From CAWFNW01 sp963817405 (lineage in GTDB: Bacteria; Actinomycetota; Coriobacteriia; Anaerosomatales; Anaerosomataceae), in contig CAWFNW010000003.1 in assembly GCA_963817405.1 (NCBI GenBank), positions 434,001 to 498,000 of the forward strand: a DNA stretch of 64,000 nt, written 5' to 3'. Positions 36,168 through 44,762 of this stretch are shown in pieces. The notes under the pieces were generated by a model. That model had not been told where the DNA came from. It saw nothing but the letters and a program-made list of their open reading frames with translations, and made no database searches. Every line of letters starts with the position of its first letter. The stretch's first letter is position 1. The translations under genes and the position numbers were made by a program.

Positions 36168-38363
36168 GTGAATCGAACCTCGGGCATCCGAGTCCTCGTC
36201 GCGCTGTCTGCGACACTCCTCGTGGTCACCCTCTTCGCCGTGCCGAGCGCTGCGCTCGCAGCCGATCCGGTCTTCACCATCAGGGGCGGCGGCAACGGGC
36301 ACGGCATCGGCATGAGCCAATACGGCGCTCAGGGCTACGCCATCAATGGTCGGGACTACCGGTGGATCCTTGCTCACTACTTCCAAGGCACAGCGGTCTC
36401 AGAAGCCACGACCAAGAACGTCAAAGTGAGGCTTGATGCGGCGGCGAGCACCGCGAACGCGGGCTACACGCGGAGCCTTTGGAGCATCCTTCCCGGGAGT
36501 GCTTCAACAGCACTGTCAATCAACGGCGTCGCCGTCACTCCGGGCACCTTCACCTTCGTCGGCAGCGGGGGCAACGTCATCGTCTCGGGGCCCGGCATGG
36601 CGGCCACGACCTACAGCGGCACGGTCACCGTGACGGCTGCCGGCGGAAGCCCGGCGCTCCTCCAGGTGGTTGAGGGCACGGGCATCTACAGTCTCGCTAA
36701 CGGCAAGTACCGCGGCTCGCTCACGCTCAACGCGGCAAACGGCAAGATGAAGCTCGTGAACGTCCTTCCGCTTGAGCAGTACTGCTACGGTGTGGTCCCG
36801 CGGGAGATTCCGGCGAGCTGGAAGACTGAGGCCCTCAAGGCGCAAGCGGTCGCCGCACGGTCGTACGCGTACCCGACTACGGGCGAACTCTACTGCGACA
36901 CTCGTAGCCAGGCTTACCAAGGCTACGGCGGCTACAACTCCAAGGGCGTGTGGGTGGGTGAAGCGGCGGCCACCAACGCCGCCGTCAATGCGACCGCGAA
37001 TCAGGTGGTCAAGTCCGGTGCGACCGTTGTCACCACGTACTTCTTCTCCGCGAGCGGGGGCAGCACGGCCAATATCGAGGACTCCTGGGGTTACGCTGCA
37101 CCGAAGCCCTACTACACGGGAGTGCCGGATTCGTACGAGGCGGCCGCAGGAAGCCCCTACCTGTCGTGGGAGCTCAACAAGTCCGGGAGCGAGATCGGCA
37201 ACGCGCTCCGCGCCTCATCCACCGTAGGCAGCGAGCTGGCGAACCACGCACTTCCTGCCGTGCCCGCCTCGCCGGCATCAGTCGTCGGCGTCACCATCGA
37301 GCGCGGGGTGTCAGGGTATCCGCGGTGGGTGAGCTTCCGGTTCAGCAACGGAGCGACCGTGAAGCTCACGAGCTACACGGTGAAGGTCGCGCTTGGTCTC
37401 AAGTCACCCAACTTCGCCATCTCCGGCTTCCCGATGCAGCGCATCCAAGGCCCCGACCGCTACGCGACTGCAGTCGCCGTCTCACGACAGGCGTTTTCCG
37501 GGAAGGCCCCGACGGTCGTTCTGGCGAGCGGTCAGGACTACCCTGACGCCCTCTCTGGCTCGGCGCTGGCGGGTGCCTCCAAAGGCTCCCTGTTGCTGAG
37601 CGCGCGCACCGCTCTGCCGGACTCGACGCGCGCCGAACTCCAGCGCCTCGCCCCCGCGAAGGTCTACATCATGGGTAGCTCCGCCGCTCTTTCCGCAGCT
37701 GTGGAGACGGCTGTGAAGTCCGCGCTCACCACGGCCACCGTCGAGCGGGTGCAGGGCCCCAACCGCTACGACACTGCAGTGGCCGCAGCGCGCAAGGTGG
37801 CCGCGATCGCCCCTCCGGGCAAAGTGATCGTCGTGAGCGGTACGGCGTGGCCGGATGCGGCTTCTGCATCTGCGCTGGCCTACGCGAAGTCGTACCCCGT
37901 GCTTCTGATGCGGCCGACCGCTGTCGGAGACTCGGCTACGGCGTTCCTGGCACAGTATCGGCCTGAGATGGCCATCTTCGTGGGTGGCGCCAATACCGTG
38001 AGCGAGACGATCAAGGCAGTGGTCGGAAAGATTACCGGTAAGCCCACGACACGTGTGTCGGGAGCCAACCGCTACGACACTGCCGCTGCGGTCGCGCGAC
38101 ATAGCGTGACCGTTGAGGGATTCGGGGCCACCGCCGCGTACCTCGCCACGGGGCTGAACTACGCTGACGCGTTGACGGGCGGCATGCTCGCAGGCGTGCG
38201 CACGCAGCCGCTTCTGCTGATGCAGAAGGATGCGTGCCCGGGCGGAACGGCGTACTTCCTTCGAGAGCACAGGGCGACGCTCACGCAGCTGTGGGTGTTC
38301 GGCTCCGCCGCGGCCATTTCGGAGAAGGGCATGAGCTCCCTCGACTCGGTCATGATGCAGTAA
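36168..38363 (+). CDS. Secreted SpoIID-domain protein with three CWB2 repeats
   Basis: 731 residues. Signal peptide at 1-31 (RVLVALSATLLVVTLF, then AALA), a SpoIID/LytB-type domain at about 35-410 (GGGNGHGIGMSQYGAQGYA at its start and LEQYCYGVVPREIP with the catalytic-type Glu), then three CWB2 repeats (about 423-731), each opening with an R-[IV]-x-G-x-[DN]-RY-x-T motif. SpoIID-type proteins are lytic transglycosylases acting on denuded glycan; CWB2 repeats bind anionic wall polymers. GTG 36168 follows ACGGAGG. Location after the polymer locus suggests that the polymer is its anchor. No other sporulation genes are near. Confidence 0.88.
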   Translation: MNRTSGIRVLVALSATLLVVTLFAVPSAALAADPVFTIRGGGNGHGIGMSQYGAQGYAINGRDYRWILAHYFQGTAVSEATTKNVKVRLDAAASTANAGYTRSLWSILPGSASTALSINGVAVTPGTFTFVGSGGNVIVSGPGMAATTYSGTVTVTAAGGSPALLQVVEGTGIYSLANGKYRGSLTLNAANGKMKLVNVLPLEQYCYGVVPREIPASWKTEALKAQAVAARSYAYPTTGELYCDTRSQAYQGYGGYNSKGVWVGEAAATNAAVNATANQVVKSGATVVTTYFFSASGGSTANIEDSWGYAAPKPYYTGVPDSYEAAAGSPYLSWELNKSGSEIGNALRASSTVGSELANHALPAVPASPASVVGVTIERGVSGYPRWVSFRFSNGATVKLTSYTVKVALGLKSPNFAISGFPMQRIQGPDRYATAVAVSRQAFSGKAPTVVLASGQDYPDALSGSALAGASKGSLLLSARTALPDSTRAELQRLAPAKVYIMGSSAALSAAVETAVKSALTTATVERVQGPNRYDTAVAAARKVAAIAPPGKVIVVSGTAWPDAASASALAYAKSYPVLLMRPTAVGDSATAFLAQYRPEMAIFVGGANTVSETIKAVVGKITGKPTTRVSGANRYDTAAAVARHSVTVEGFGATAAYLATGLNYADALTGGMLAGVRTQPLLLMQKDACPGGTAYFLREHRATLTQLWVFGSAAAISEKGMSSLDSVMMQ

Positions 38364-38407
38364 TCTTCAAGGGTGCGGTTCTCGCATCGCCTGAAGAGAG
38401 GAGCATC

Positions 38408-39223
38408 ATGCGTCGCGACGACTTCGTGCCCGCTGTCGGCATGCTTCAGGCCGTGGCCGGACGCCTGCGCCCGCGCGTCGCGGTCGTTCTCGGGAGCGGA
38501 CTGGCGGGCCTCGGCGACCACGCTGAGGACGCGACGAGCGTCCCGTACTCGGATGTCCCGGCCATTCCGCAGCCCGCTGCGCACATCGTCGGTCATCCGG
38601 GCCGGCTCATCTTCGGCTCGCTCGGGAGCACGCCCGTCGTCCTCTTCCAGGGGCGCGTGCATCAGTATCAGGGCGTGAGCGCCCGCGATGCCGCGTTCCC
38701 GGCTCGTATTGCTGCAGCCCTCGGGTGCGAGATGCTCGTCGTCACGAATGCAGCCGGCAGCGTGCAGGAACGGATCGAGCCGGGCAGCATCATGCTTATC
38801 ACCGACCAGTTGAACCTGATGGGGACGAATCCCCTGACCGCGTGGCCGGGCCCCGAGCGTGGCGTGCCGTTCGTGCCGATGCGGGACGCATACGACCCGG
38901 CCCTCTGTACGCTCGCCCGCGAGGTGGCCGCCGAGCAGGGGCTGACGCTCCGGGAGGGCGTCTACGCCGGACTCCTCGGCCCAAGCTTCGAGACGCCCGC
39001 CGAAGTCCGCTACCTGCGCTCGATCGGCGCCGACGTCGTCGGCATGTCCACCGTGCCCGAGGTCATCGCCGCTCGGGCGCTCGGGCTCCGTGTCCTCGGC
39101 TTCTCGCTCGTGTCGAACATGGCGGCCGGTGTGGGGCTCTCGCACGAGGAGGTCCTTGTTGCCGGCAAGCAGGCTGAGGCCGCCCTGACCGCGCTCATGC
39201 TTGGTATACTGCACAGGTTGTGA
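38408..39223 (+). CDS. punA: Purine nucleoside phosphorylase (PNP, class I trimeric)
   Basis: Phosphorolysis of purine nucleosides to base and ribose 1-phosphate. 271 residues; VVLGSGLAGLGD phosphate loop, GRVHQYQGV, and the base-site blocks GPSFETPAEVR (Glu) and GMSTVPEV, then Asn in SLVSNMAAG. The Glu/Asn pair indicates 6-oxopurine (inosine/guanosine) preference rather than the Asp-type MTA phosphorylase. ATG 38408 is preceded by GAGAGGAGC. The adenosylhomocysteinase and MtnA that follow suggest linked salvage of nucleosides from SAM-dependent reactions. Confidence 0.88.
   Translation: MRRDDFVPAVGMLQAVAGRLRPRVAVVLGSGLAGLGDHAEDATSVPYSDVPAIPQPAAHIVGHPGRLIFGSLGSTPVVLFQGRVHQYQGVSARDAAFPARIAAALGCEMLVVTNAAGSVQERIEPGSIMLITDQLNLMGTNPLTAWPGPERGVPFVPMRDAYDPALCTLAREVAAEQGLTLREGVYAGLLGPSFETPAEVRYLRSIGADVVGMSTVPEVIAARALGLRVLGFSLVSNMAAGVGLSHEEVLVAGKQAEAALTALMLGILHRL
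39205..39210 (+). promoter_or_regulatory. Predicted -10 element for ahcY
   Basis: TATACT inside the last codons of punA, 74 nt before the ahcY ATG; no strong -35. Confidence 0.3.
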
Positions 39224-39283
39224 ACCCGCACCGTCGGCACCACCGCCGGCGTCGTCGCGCCCGTCCGCTCGGAAAGGACCCTC

Positions 39284-40543
39284 ATGGACCATCACGTGAA
39301 AGATCTCTCGCTCGCCGACGCCGGCAAGGAGCGCATCGAATGGGCGGATCGGGACATGCCCGTCCTCGCCACCATCCGAGAGCGCTTCGAGGTCGAGAAG
39401 CCGCTTGCGGGCAAGCGTGTGAGCGCATGCCTGCATGTCACGACGGAGACGGCGAACCTCATGCGCACGCTCAAGGCGGGCGGTGCGGACGTCGTGCTCT
39501 GTGCAAGCAACCCGCTCTCCACGCAGGACGATGTCGCCGCCGCGCTCGTCGAGCACTACGGGATCCGCACGTACGCCATCAAAGGCGAGGACACCGAGAC
39601 GTACTACGCGCACATCGACGCGGCGATCGACCATAAGCCGCACATCACCATGGACGACGGTGCCGACGTCGTCGGCCGCATCCATGCCGAGCATCCCGAA
39701 GCTCTTGAGCACGTCATCGGCGGAACCGAGGAGACCACGACGGGTGTCATCCGCCTCGTCGCGATGGCCGAGGACGATGCGCTCAAGTACCCGATCATCG
39801 CGGTGAACGAGGCGAACACGAAGCACCTCTTCGACAACCGTTATGGAACCGGCCAGTCGACGATCGACGGCATCATTCGCGCGACAAACCGCCTCATCGC
39901 CGGCAAGAACGTCGTCATCTCCGGTTACGGCTGGTGCGGTCGCGGCGCGGCGATGCGCGCGGACGGCCTCGGCGCGAACGTCGTCATCTGCGAGATCGAT
40001 CCGCTCAAGGCGCTCGAGGCCGTCATGGACGGCTACCGCGTCATGCCATCAGTTGAGGCCGCCAAGATAGCCGACATCTGGATCACCGTCACGGGAGATC
40101 TCCACGTCATCGACGCGCAGCACTTCGAGGTCATGAAGGACGGCGCGATCATCTGCAACTCGGGCCACTTCAACGTGGAGATCAACATCCCGGCGCTCCG
40201 TGAGCTGGCACTCTCAGAGCGCGAGGTTCGCCCGCTCGTCGAGGAGTTCACGCTCGCCGACGGCCGCACCATCGTGCTCCTGGCTGATGGCCGCCTCGTC
40301 AACCTCTCGTGTGCCGAGGGTCATCCCGCCTCGGTCATGGACATGAGCTTCGCCAACCAGGCGCTCTGTGCCGAGTTCATGGTGGAGAACTGCGCCGAGA
40401 TGGAGGCGGGCGTCTACGACGTGCCCGAGGAGATCGACGCGCTGATCGCTGAGCTGAAGCTCGCGTCGATGGGCGTCGAGATCGATGACCTCACCGACGA
40501 GCAGGTTGGGTACCTGAACTCGTGGCAGGAAGGCACCGTCTAG
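39284..40543 (+). CDS. ahcY: Adenosylhomocysteinase
   Basis: NAD-dependent hydrolysis of S-adenosylhomocysteine to adenosine and homocysteine. 419 residues, the shorter form without the extra insertion of eukaryotic-type enzymes. The NAD-binding region VISGYGWCGRGAAMRA, the active-site NEANTKHLFDNRYGTGQS and NSGHFNVEIN are intact. Directly precedes mtnA, with a strong hairpin between the two. Confidence 0.95.
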   Translation: MDHHVKDLSLADAGKERIEWADRDMPVLATIRERFEVEKPLAGKRVSACLHVTTETANLMRTLKAGGADVVLCASNPLSTQDDVAAALVEHYGIRTYAIKGEDTETYYAHIDAAIDHKPHITMDDGADVVGRIHAEHPEALEHVIGGTEETTTGVIRLVAMAEDDALKYPIIAVNEANTKHLFDNRYGTGQSTIDGIIRATNRLIAGKNVVISGYGWCGRGAAMRADGLGANVVICEIDPLKALEAVMDGYRVMPSVEAAKIADIWITVTGDLHVIDAQHFEVMKDGAIICNSGHFNVEINIPALRELALSEREVRPLVEEFTLADGRTIVLLADGRLVNLSCAEGHPASVMDMSFANQALCAEFMVENCAEMEAGVYDVPEEIDALIAELKLASMGVEIDDLTDEQVGYLNSWQEGTV

Positions 40544-40554
40544 CTCGAACCCTC

Positions 40555-40585
40555 GCAGCGGCCGGCACGTCGTGTCGGCCGCTGC
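40555..40585 (+). terminator. Hairpin between ahcY and mtnA
   Basis: About 10-13-bp stem GCAGCGGCCG with CGGCCGCTGC and a loop of about 11 nt, 12 nt after the ahcY stop, followed by GCGTACCTTTGAGGAG, which contains the mtnA ribosome binding site. Terminator or processing/attenuation element. Confidence 0.55.
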
Positions 40586-40606
40586 GCGTACCTTTGAGGA
40601 GCACGT

Positions 40607-41830
40607 ATGGCCATCAGCGACATCCCGCGGACGATATGGTGGGAGGACGGCAAGGTCGTTCTCGTCGACCAGTCACGGCTTCCGCTCGTCGGCGACCTGC
40701 TCGTCTGCAACACCTACGAGGGAGTCTGCCGAGCGATCCAAGGTATGGCCGTGCGCGGTGCGCCTGCGCTTGGCGTGGCAGCAGCGCTCGCCGTGGCGCT
40801 CTGGGCGAGCACCGAGGGCGCCAGTATCGACGACCCTGATGCCTTCCTCGTCGAGCTCGACCGCGTCGCTGACGAGATCGCGGCGACGCGCCCGACCGCC
40901 GTGAACCTCGCGTGGGGCGCCGAGCGGATGAAGCGTTTCGCGCGAGACAACGCCGACCTCAACATGTCCGAGCTCCGCGAGCTCATCGTCGCCGAGGCAC
41001 TCGCGGTCCGCACCGAGGACGAGGCGCGTTGCCGCGACATCGGCGCTCACGGCGCCGAGCTCCTTGCACCAGGTAGTCACGTGCTCACGCACTGCAACGC
41101 GGGCTCGCTCGCCACTGCGTACTTCGGAACCGCGCTCGGCGTCATCTTCACGGCGCACGAGCAAGGGAAGATTGACGGCGTCTGGGTCGATGAGACGCGA
41201 CCGGTCCTGCAGGGCGCTCGACTGACTGCCTGGGAGCTTCGCATGGCGGGCGTGCCGTTCCGGCTGATCACCGACAACATGGCCGCGAGTATCATGCGGG
41301 CAGGCATGGTCGACGCCGTCATCGTCGGCGCCGACCGGATCGCCGCCAACGGCGACGTCGCCAACAAGATCGGCACCTACGGGCTGGCCGTTCTGTGCAA
41401 GGAACACGGCGTGCCGTTCTACGTGGCGGCCCCGACTTCCACGGTGGACCTCACGCTTACGTCCGGCGACGAGATCGTCATCGAGCAGCGCGACCCACGC
41501 GAAGTCACGGGCGTCACGGTCTCCGGGATCATCGAGCCGGGCTCTCCGACAGCAACGCGCGCATTCGACTTGCTCACCGAGGGCGGTCCGTACGACGTCC
41601 CGATGCAGAAGGGGCACCAGATGCTCCTCGATCGCAAGGGCGGCGCCTATCGCTTCGACGGCTGGTTCCGCATCGCGCCGCCGAATGTCGAGGTGTACAA
41701 CCCGGCCTTCGACGTGACACCCGCGGCGTACGTGACGGCGATCATCACCGAGCGGGGCGTCGCGCGGGCGCCGTACGGGACCTCACTCGCTGATTCGTGC
41801 TGCGGCTCCGGCGCGATTCACGAGCTCTAG
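40607..41830 (+). CDS. mtnA: S-methyl-5-thioribose-1-phosphate isomerase with an insertion
   Basis: Isomerises MTR-1-phosphate to methylthioribulose-1-phosphate in MTA salvage. Active-site Cys163 (THCNAGSLAT) and Asp243 (VGADRIAANGD) are present and VYNPAFDVTP closes the domain. At 407 residues it is 45-60 longer than usual: an in-frame stretch at about 308-354 separates REVTG from RIAPPNVEVYNP, which are nearly contiguous in typical MtnA. The final CCGSGAIHEL tail is also non-typical. GAGGAG before ATG 40607. Activity as MtnA is likely; the related ribose-1,5-bisphosphate isomerase is less likely. Confidence 0.85.
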   Translation: MAISDIPRTIWWEDGKVVLVDQSRLPLVGDLLVCNTYEGVCRAIQGMAVRGAPALGVAAALAVALWASTEGASIDDPDAFLVELDRVADEIAATRPTAVNLAWGAERMKRFARDNADLNMSELRELIVAEALAVRTEDEARCRDIGAHGAELLAPGSHVLTHCNAGSLATAYFGTALGVIFTAHEQGKIDGVWVDETRPVLQGARLTAWELRMAGVPFRLITDNMAASIMRAGMVDAVIVGADRIAANGDVANKIGTYGLAVLCKEHGVPFYVAAPTSTVDLTLTSGDEIVIEQRDPREVTGVTVSGIIEPGSPTATRAFDLLTEGGPYDVPMQKGHQMLLDRKGGAYRFDGWFRIAPPNVEVYNPAFDVTPAAYVTAIITERGVARAPYGTSLADSCCGSGAIHEL

Positions 41831-41842
41831 CGGGAGGGTCGC

Positions 41843-42754
41843 TTGTCGGTCGGCGCGCTCATCGGCGTGATTGCCGGAGTCCTCGGCTATGTTGCCCTCG
41901 GTGTCGCACTGCGCGTCACGAAGCTGCTGTCACCCGAAGACGCTAAGCCGCTCAATACGCTCCTCATCTACGTCGCGTTGCCCGCGCTCGTCTTCGTCAC
42001 TGTGCAGTCCGCCGAGGTGGGGTGGGAGCTTGCCGCGATACCAGCGCTCGCGTGGGCGCTCGCGATCGTGGGCGTTGTTCTCGCGTGGGGACTCTCCCGG
42101 TGGCTGGGGTTGGCTGGTGCCACGGCGGGTGCGTTCGTTCTCACCGCCGCGTTCGGCAACACCGGGTACATCGGCTATCCGCTGGCTTCCGCGCTCCTTG
42201 GAGATGCCGGCCTCCTGCGAGCGATCTTCTACGACATCTTCGGGAACACCGCGGCTGTGGTCACGGTCGGGGCGCTCGTCGCGAGCCGCTTCGGCGAGCA
42301 CGACCTCAAGGTCAACCCGCTCCGTGAGATCGTGACATTTCCGCCGTTCATCGCGCTCGGCCTCGCCCTTGCCCTGAAGTCAGTCACTGTTCCGGTTCCG
42401 GTCATGGACTGGTTAGGGGTGCTCGGTAAGCTCGTCGTGCCGCTGATCATGGTGTCGGTGGGGCTGTCGCTCAAGCCTGCGAAGCTGAGAGAGCACCTGC
42501 CCGCCGCGTCGCTTATCGCCGGAGTGAAGCTCGTCGTATTGCCGCTCCTTGCATGGGCGGCCGGCTCGCTGCTGCTTCGCGACGATGCGTCGCTCAGGGT
42601 GCTCGTCCTGGAGGCGGGGGTGCCCACCATGATGCTGACGCTCGTCATCGGCATGCGATTCAAGCTCGATACGGACCTGATCGCATCGGCCATTGTCGTC
42701 ACGGCGCTCGCGTCCATCGTCACGGTGCCGCTCTTGCAGCTGCTCGTTTCGTGA
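41843..42754 (+). CDS. AEC-family transporter (auxin efflux carrier/malate permease type)
   Basis: 303 residues with about ten membrane helices in two halves, containing the family AFGNTGYIGYPLA motif (about 105-117) where helices are broken. Members move organic acids or other small anions; substrate unknown here. TTG start with a strong CGGGAGGG site. The stop overlaps comF (GTGA). Confidence 0.82.
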   Translation: MSVGALIGVIAGVLGYVALGVALRVTKLLSPEDAKPLNTLLIYVALPALVFVTVQSAEVGWELAAIPALAWALAIVGVVLAWGLSRWLGLAGATAGAFVLTAAFGNTGYIGYPLASALLGDAGLLRAIFYDIFGNTAAVVTVGALVASRFGEHDLKVNPLREIVTFPPFIALGLALALKSVTVPVPVMDWLGVLGKLVVPLIMVSVGLSLKPAKLREHLPAASLIAGVKLVVLPLLAWAAGSLLLRDDASLRVLVLEAGVPTMMLTLVIGMRFKLDTDLIASAIVVTALASIVTVPLLQLLVS

Positions 42755-43521
42755 CGGCGGCCATCCGCGGCGTTCGTGGCCCGCGGATGGAGGTGTGCTG
42801 CCCCGTGCAGCTGCTGGTAGGACTCGCCGAGGTGCTCTCGCCGGTGCGCTGCGCCGGCTGCGATCTGCCGGGCAGCCTGCTCTGCACGCCGTGCCGGGCC
42901 GCACTGCCGCTCATCCCCTGTGCCGAGTCCTGTCCGCGATGTGGCGCTCGCGCGGTTGCCGGCCGGTGCACCGAGTGTCGTGGCCGGGACTTCGCGTTCG
43001 ATGCGGCGTCATGCGCCGGCATCCTTGACGGCCCGCTCTCACGCATGCTTTCGCTCTACAAGGATGCCGGAGAGCGCCGCTACGCGCCGATTCTCGGCGC
43101 GCTCGCCGCTGACGCGGCGGCACGCTGGCGCGGGTGGGCGGACGCGGTCGTACCCATCCCGTCAACCCGCGCTGCGCGTGCGCGGCGCGGGTTCGACCAC
43201 GTCGTGCCGCTCGCGGGCCCGGTCGCATCGGCACTCGACGCGCCGCTGCTGCCGCGCCTGCGCGCGGCACGACGCCTCGACCAGCGCGGTTTGGGAAGGG
43301 AGCAGCGCATGGTGAACATGGCTGCGGCGTTTGTGGCGCTCCCTTTGGAGGGCGTCCCCCAGCGCGTCGTGCTCGTTGACGACGTCATCACCACCGGCGC
43401 GACACTCGACGCTGCCGCGAGGGTCCTGAGAGAGGTCGGAGTCGGCGCCGTCCGCGTCGTCTCGGTCGCGCGCGCTCAGGACCGCCCGTGCGCCTCGCCC
43501 AACCGGCCGCGTACCCGGTGA
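42751..43521 (+). CDS. comF: ComF family phosphoribosyltransferase-like protein
   Basis: 256 residues from GTG 42751, coupled to the upstream stop (alternative ATG 42787, 244 residues). N-terminal zinc-finger-like cysteines CAGCDLPGSLLCTPCR and CPRCGARAVAGRCTECRG, then a PRTase domain with the PRPP motif VVLVDDVITTGATLD. ComF/GntX proteins participate in DNA uptake by natural competence in some bacteria; biochemical role unclear. No other com genes except the dCMP deaminase called comEB here. Confidence 0.85.
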   Translation: MTAAIRGVRGPRMEVCCPVQLLVGLAEVLSPVRCAGCDLPGSLLCTPCRAALPLIPCAESCPRCGARAVAGRCTECRGRDFAFDAASCAGILDGPLSRMLSLYKDAGERRYAPILGALAADAAARWRGWADAVVPIPSTRAARARRGFDHVVPLAGPVASALDAPLLPRLRAARRLDQRGLGREQRMVNMAAAFVALPLEGVPQRVVLVDDVITTGATLDAAARVLREVGVGAVRVVSVARAQDRPCASPNRPRTR

Positions 43522-43535
43522 GGGACTGCCATTCT

Positions 43536-43543
43536 GCTACACT
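43536..43543 (+). promoter_or_regulatory. Predicted -10 element for the ABC-transporter leader RNA
   Basis: GCTACACT, 15 nt after the comF stop and 280 nt before the first transporter gene. Confidence 0.4.
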
Positions 43544-43549
43544 CTCTCT

Positions 43550-43822
43550 TGCTTCCATCCGGGTCTGTGGTTGAGGACGCGAGAGCGTCCAAGTCCAAGG
43601 TAGGCGCGGCCGAAAGGACCCACGTAAGCGAGAGGCCCTGCCTCGTTGCGAGCATGGCGCGCCTTAGGGGTAAGTCGTACCGTCCGGTCCACCCATCCCG
43701 GGTGGCGGGCGAGAGGGCCGGTAGTGAGATTGCATCAAGCGGAAGCCCCGGTATGCGAGTGTGGGGGCAAAGACCAGGTCAGCCGGATGGAAGCACCGCA
43801 TGGCATCCACGGGAGGCTTCGT
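43550..43822 (+). ncRNA. Structured 5' leader, candidate riboswitch or attenuator
   Basis: About 273 nt of non-coding sequence. Visible elements: a perfect 6-bp stem with a GAGA tetraloop (43575-43590); a multibranch closed by GGCGCG (43603-43608) and CGCGCC (43658-43663); CCACCC/GGGTGG around 43689-43705; and a 3' domain in which GAAGCC (43742-43747) pairs GGCTTC (43815-43820) and GTGGGGGC (43761-43768) pairs most of GCATCCAC (43803-43810). The 3' arm of the last stem overlaps the ribosome binding site GGGAGG (43811-43816). GGATG (43785-43789) can pair CATCC (43804-43808) as an alternative. I could not assign it to a known class. Confidence 0.5.
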
Positions 43823-44665
43823 ATGATTCACAGTCGTAGAGCGCTTGCGCTGGTAGTGTCGCTGCTCCTTGTCGGTTTCGGCACGGGCTGCACGAAGACT
43901 CCCGACGTGCCGGCGCTCACGCCGAAGATCGCTCCTCCGCTGATCGCCGACGCCGGCGTGCTTCGTGTCGGCGTCGACACGACCTACCCGCCCTTCGCCG
44001 GAGAGGACAAGGGTCACCGGGTCGGCATCGACGTCGACGTCGCATCGGCGCTCGCGGACCGGTTTGGTCTTAAGATCGAACTCGTTGAGATCTCACCGGC
44101 CGAGGCCGCGCAGGCGCTCGCTGACCGGGAGGTCGACCTCGCCATCGCGGGTATCAGCATCACCGACGCGGTCGGCACTGACGCCGTGTTCGCCGGGTCG
44201 TACCTCGTGGACGGTCCCGCGCTTTTCTCGCTCACCGTCGGCGGTTCCTCGGAACCTACCGGAGCTCCGGCATTCGACCCCGCGTCGCTCGGGAGGGCGC
44301 GTGTCGGGTGCCAGAAAGAGTCAGCTGCATACTGGGGCATCGAGTTTCAGTACGGCGAGGGCTATGCGGTCGGGTATTCGACGCTTCGCGAGGCCTTCCA
44401 AGCCCTGAGTGATGGTGAGGTGGATGTGGTCGCGTGCGATGCCGTCGTCGGAGCCTACCTTGCGCGCGACTTCCCCGGCGTCGTTTTCGTCGAACAGTAC
44501 GGCCCCGCTGCGCCGGTCGGGGTCGTCGTGGCTTCCGACGCGCAGGAACTTGAGACCAAGGTCCGCGAAGCGCTTGACGCCCTCTCTGGGGATGGAGTCC
44601 TGGACGCGATTCGCAACAAGTGGGTGGGTGACCTGCCAGTCCTCGAGGCTGCGCTCGCACCGTAG
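43823..44665 (+). CDS. Polar amino-acid ABC transporter substrate-binding lipoprotein (1)
   Basis: 280-residue family 3 solute-binding protein. Lipoprotein signal: Arg-rich start, hydrophobic segment, lipobox GFGTGC with Cys about 24. The mature part starts with LRVGVDTTYPPFAGEDKG and continues with the family pattern including REVDLAIAGISITDA. ATG 43823 is set by GGGAGG and by the signal peptide. Compared with the second binding protein, residues contacting the ligand differ, so another substrate or affinity is likely. Amino acid unknown. Translation is probably controlled by the upstream leader. Confidence 0.85.
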   Translation: MIHSRRALALVVSLLLVGFGTGCTKTPDVPALTPKIAPPLIADAGVLRVGVDTTYPPFAGEDKGHRVGIDVDVASALADRFGLKIELVEISPAEAAQALADREVDLAIAGISITDAVGTDAVFAGSYLVDGPALFSLTVGGSSEPTGAPAFDPASLGRARVGCQKESAAYWGIEFQYGEGYAVGYSTLREAFQALSDGEVDVVACDAVVGAYLARDFPGVVFVEQYGPAAPVGVVVASDAQELETKVREALDALSGDGVLDAIRNKWVGDLPVLEAALAP

Positions 44666-44672
44666 TCAGCCG

Positions 44673-44699
44673 TTGATACGCGTACAGTTGCGGTATAGT
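44673..44699 (+). promoter_or_regulatory. Predicted promoter before the second binding protein
   Basis: TTGATA (44673-44678), 15-nt spacer, TATAGT (44694-44699); 64 nt upstream of the ATG. The spacer is short but the -10 is strong. Confidence 0.5.
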
Positions 44700-44762
44700 G
44701 AGTCTCTGTGGGCAGGGGAGGAGCCGACAGGCCCTCTGGAATCGTCATCCGAAGGAGGATCC

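Noticed and set aside
36168..38363. Evidence for endospore formation
   Set aside because: A single SpoIID-like exported protein with wall-binding repeats is not a sporulation gene by itself; no other sporulation genes are in the window.
43768..43805. Resemblance to the SRP RNA tip (ACCAGGTCAG ... GGAAGCA)
   Set aside because: Two bases of the invariant GUCAGG loop are missing, the tetraloop would not be GNRA and the position at the end of the transcript is wrong for both short and long SRP RNAs.
43785..43810. T-box-like TGGAAGCACCGC before the ribosome binding site
   Set aside because: The TGGNACC core has two extra bases and I find no stem I specifier loop; only a loose similarity.
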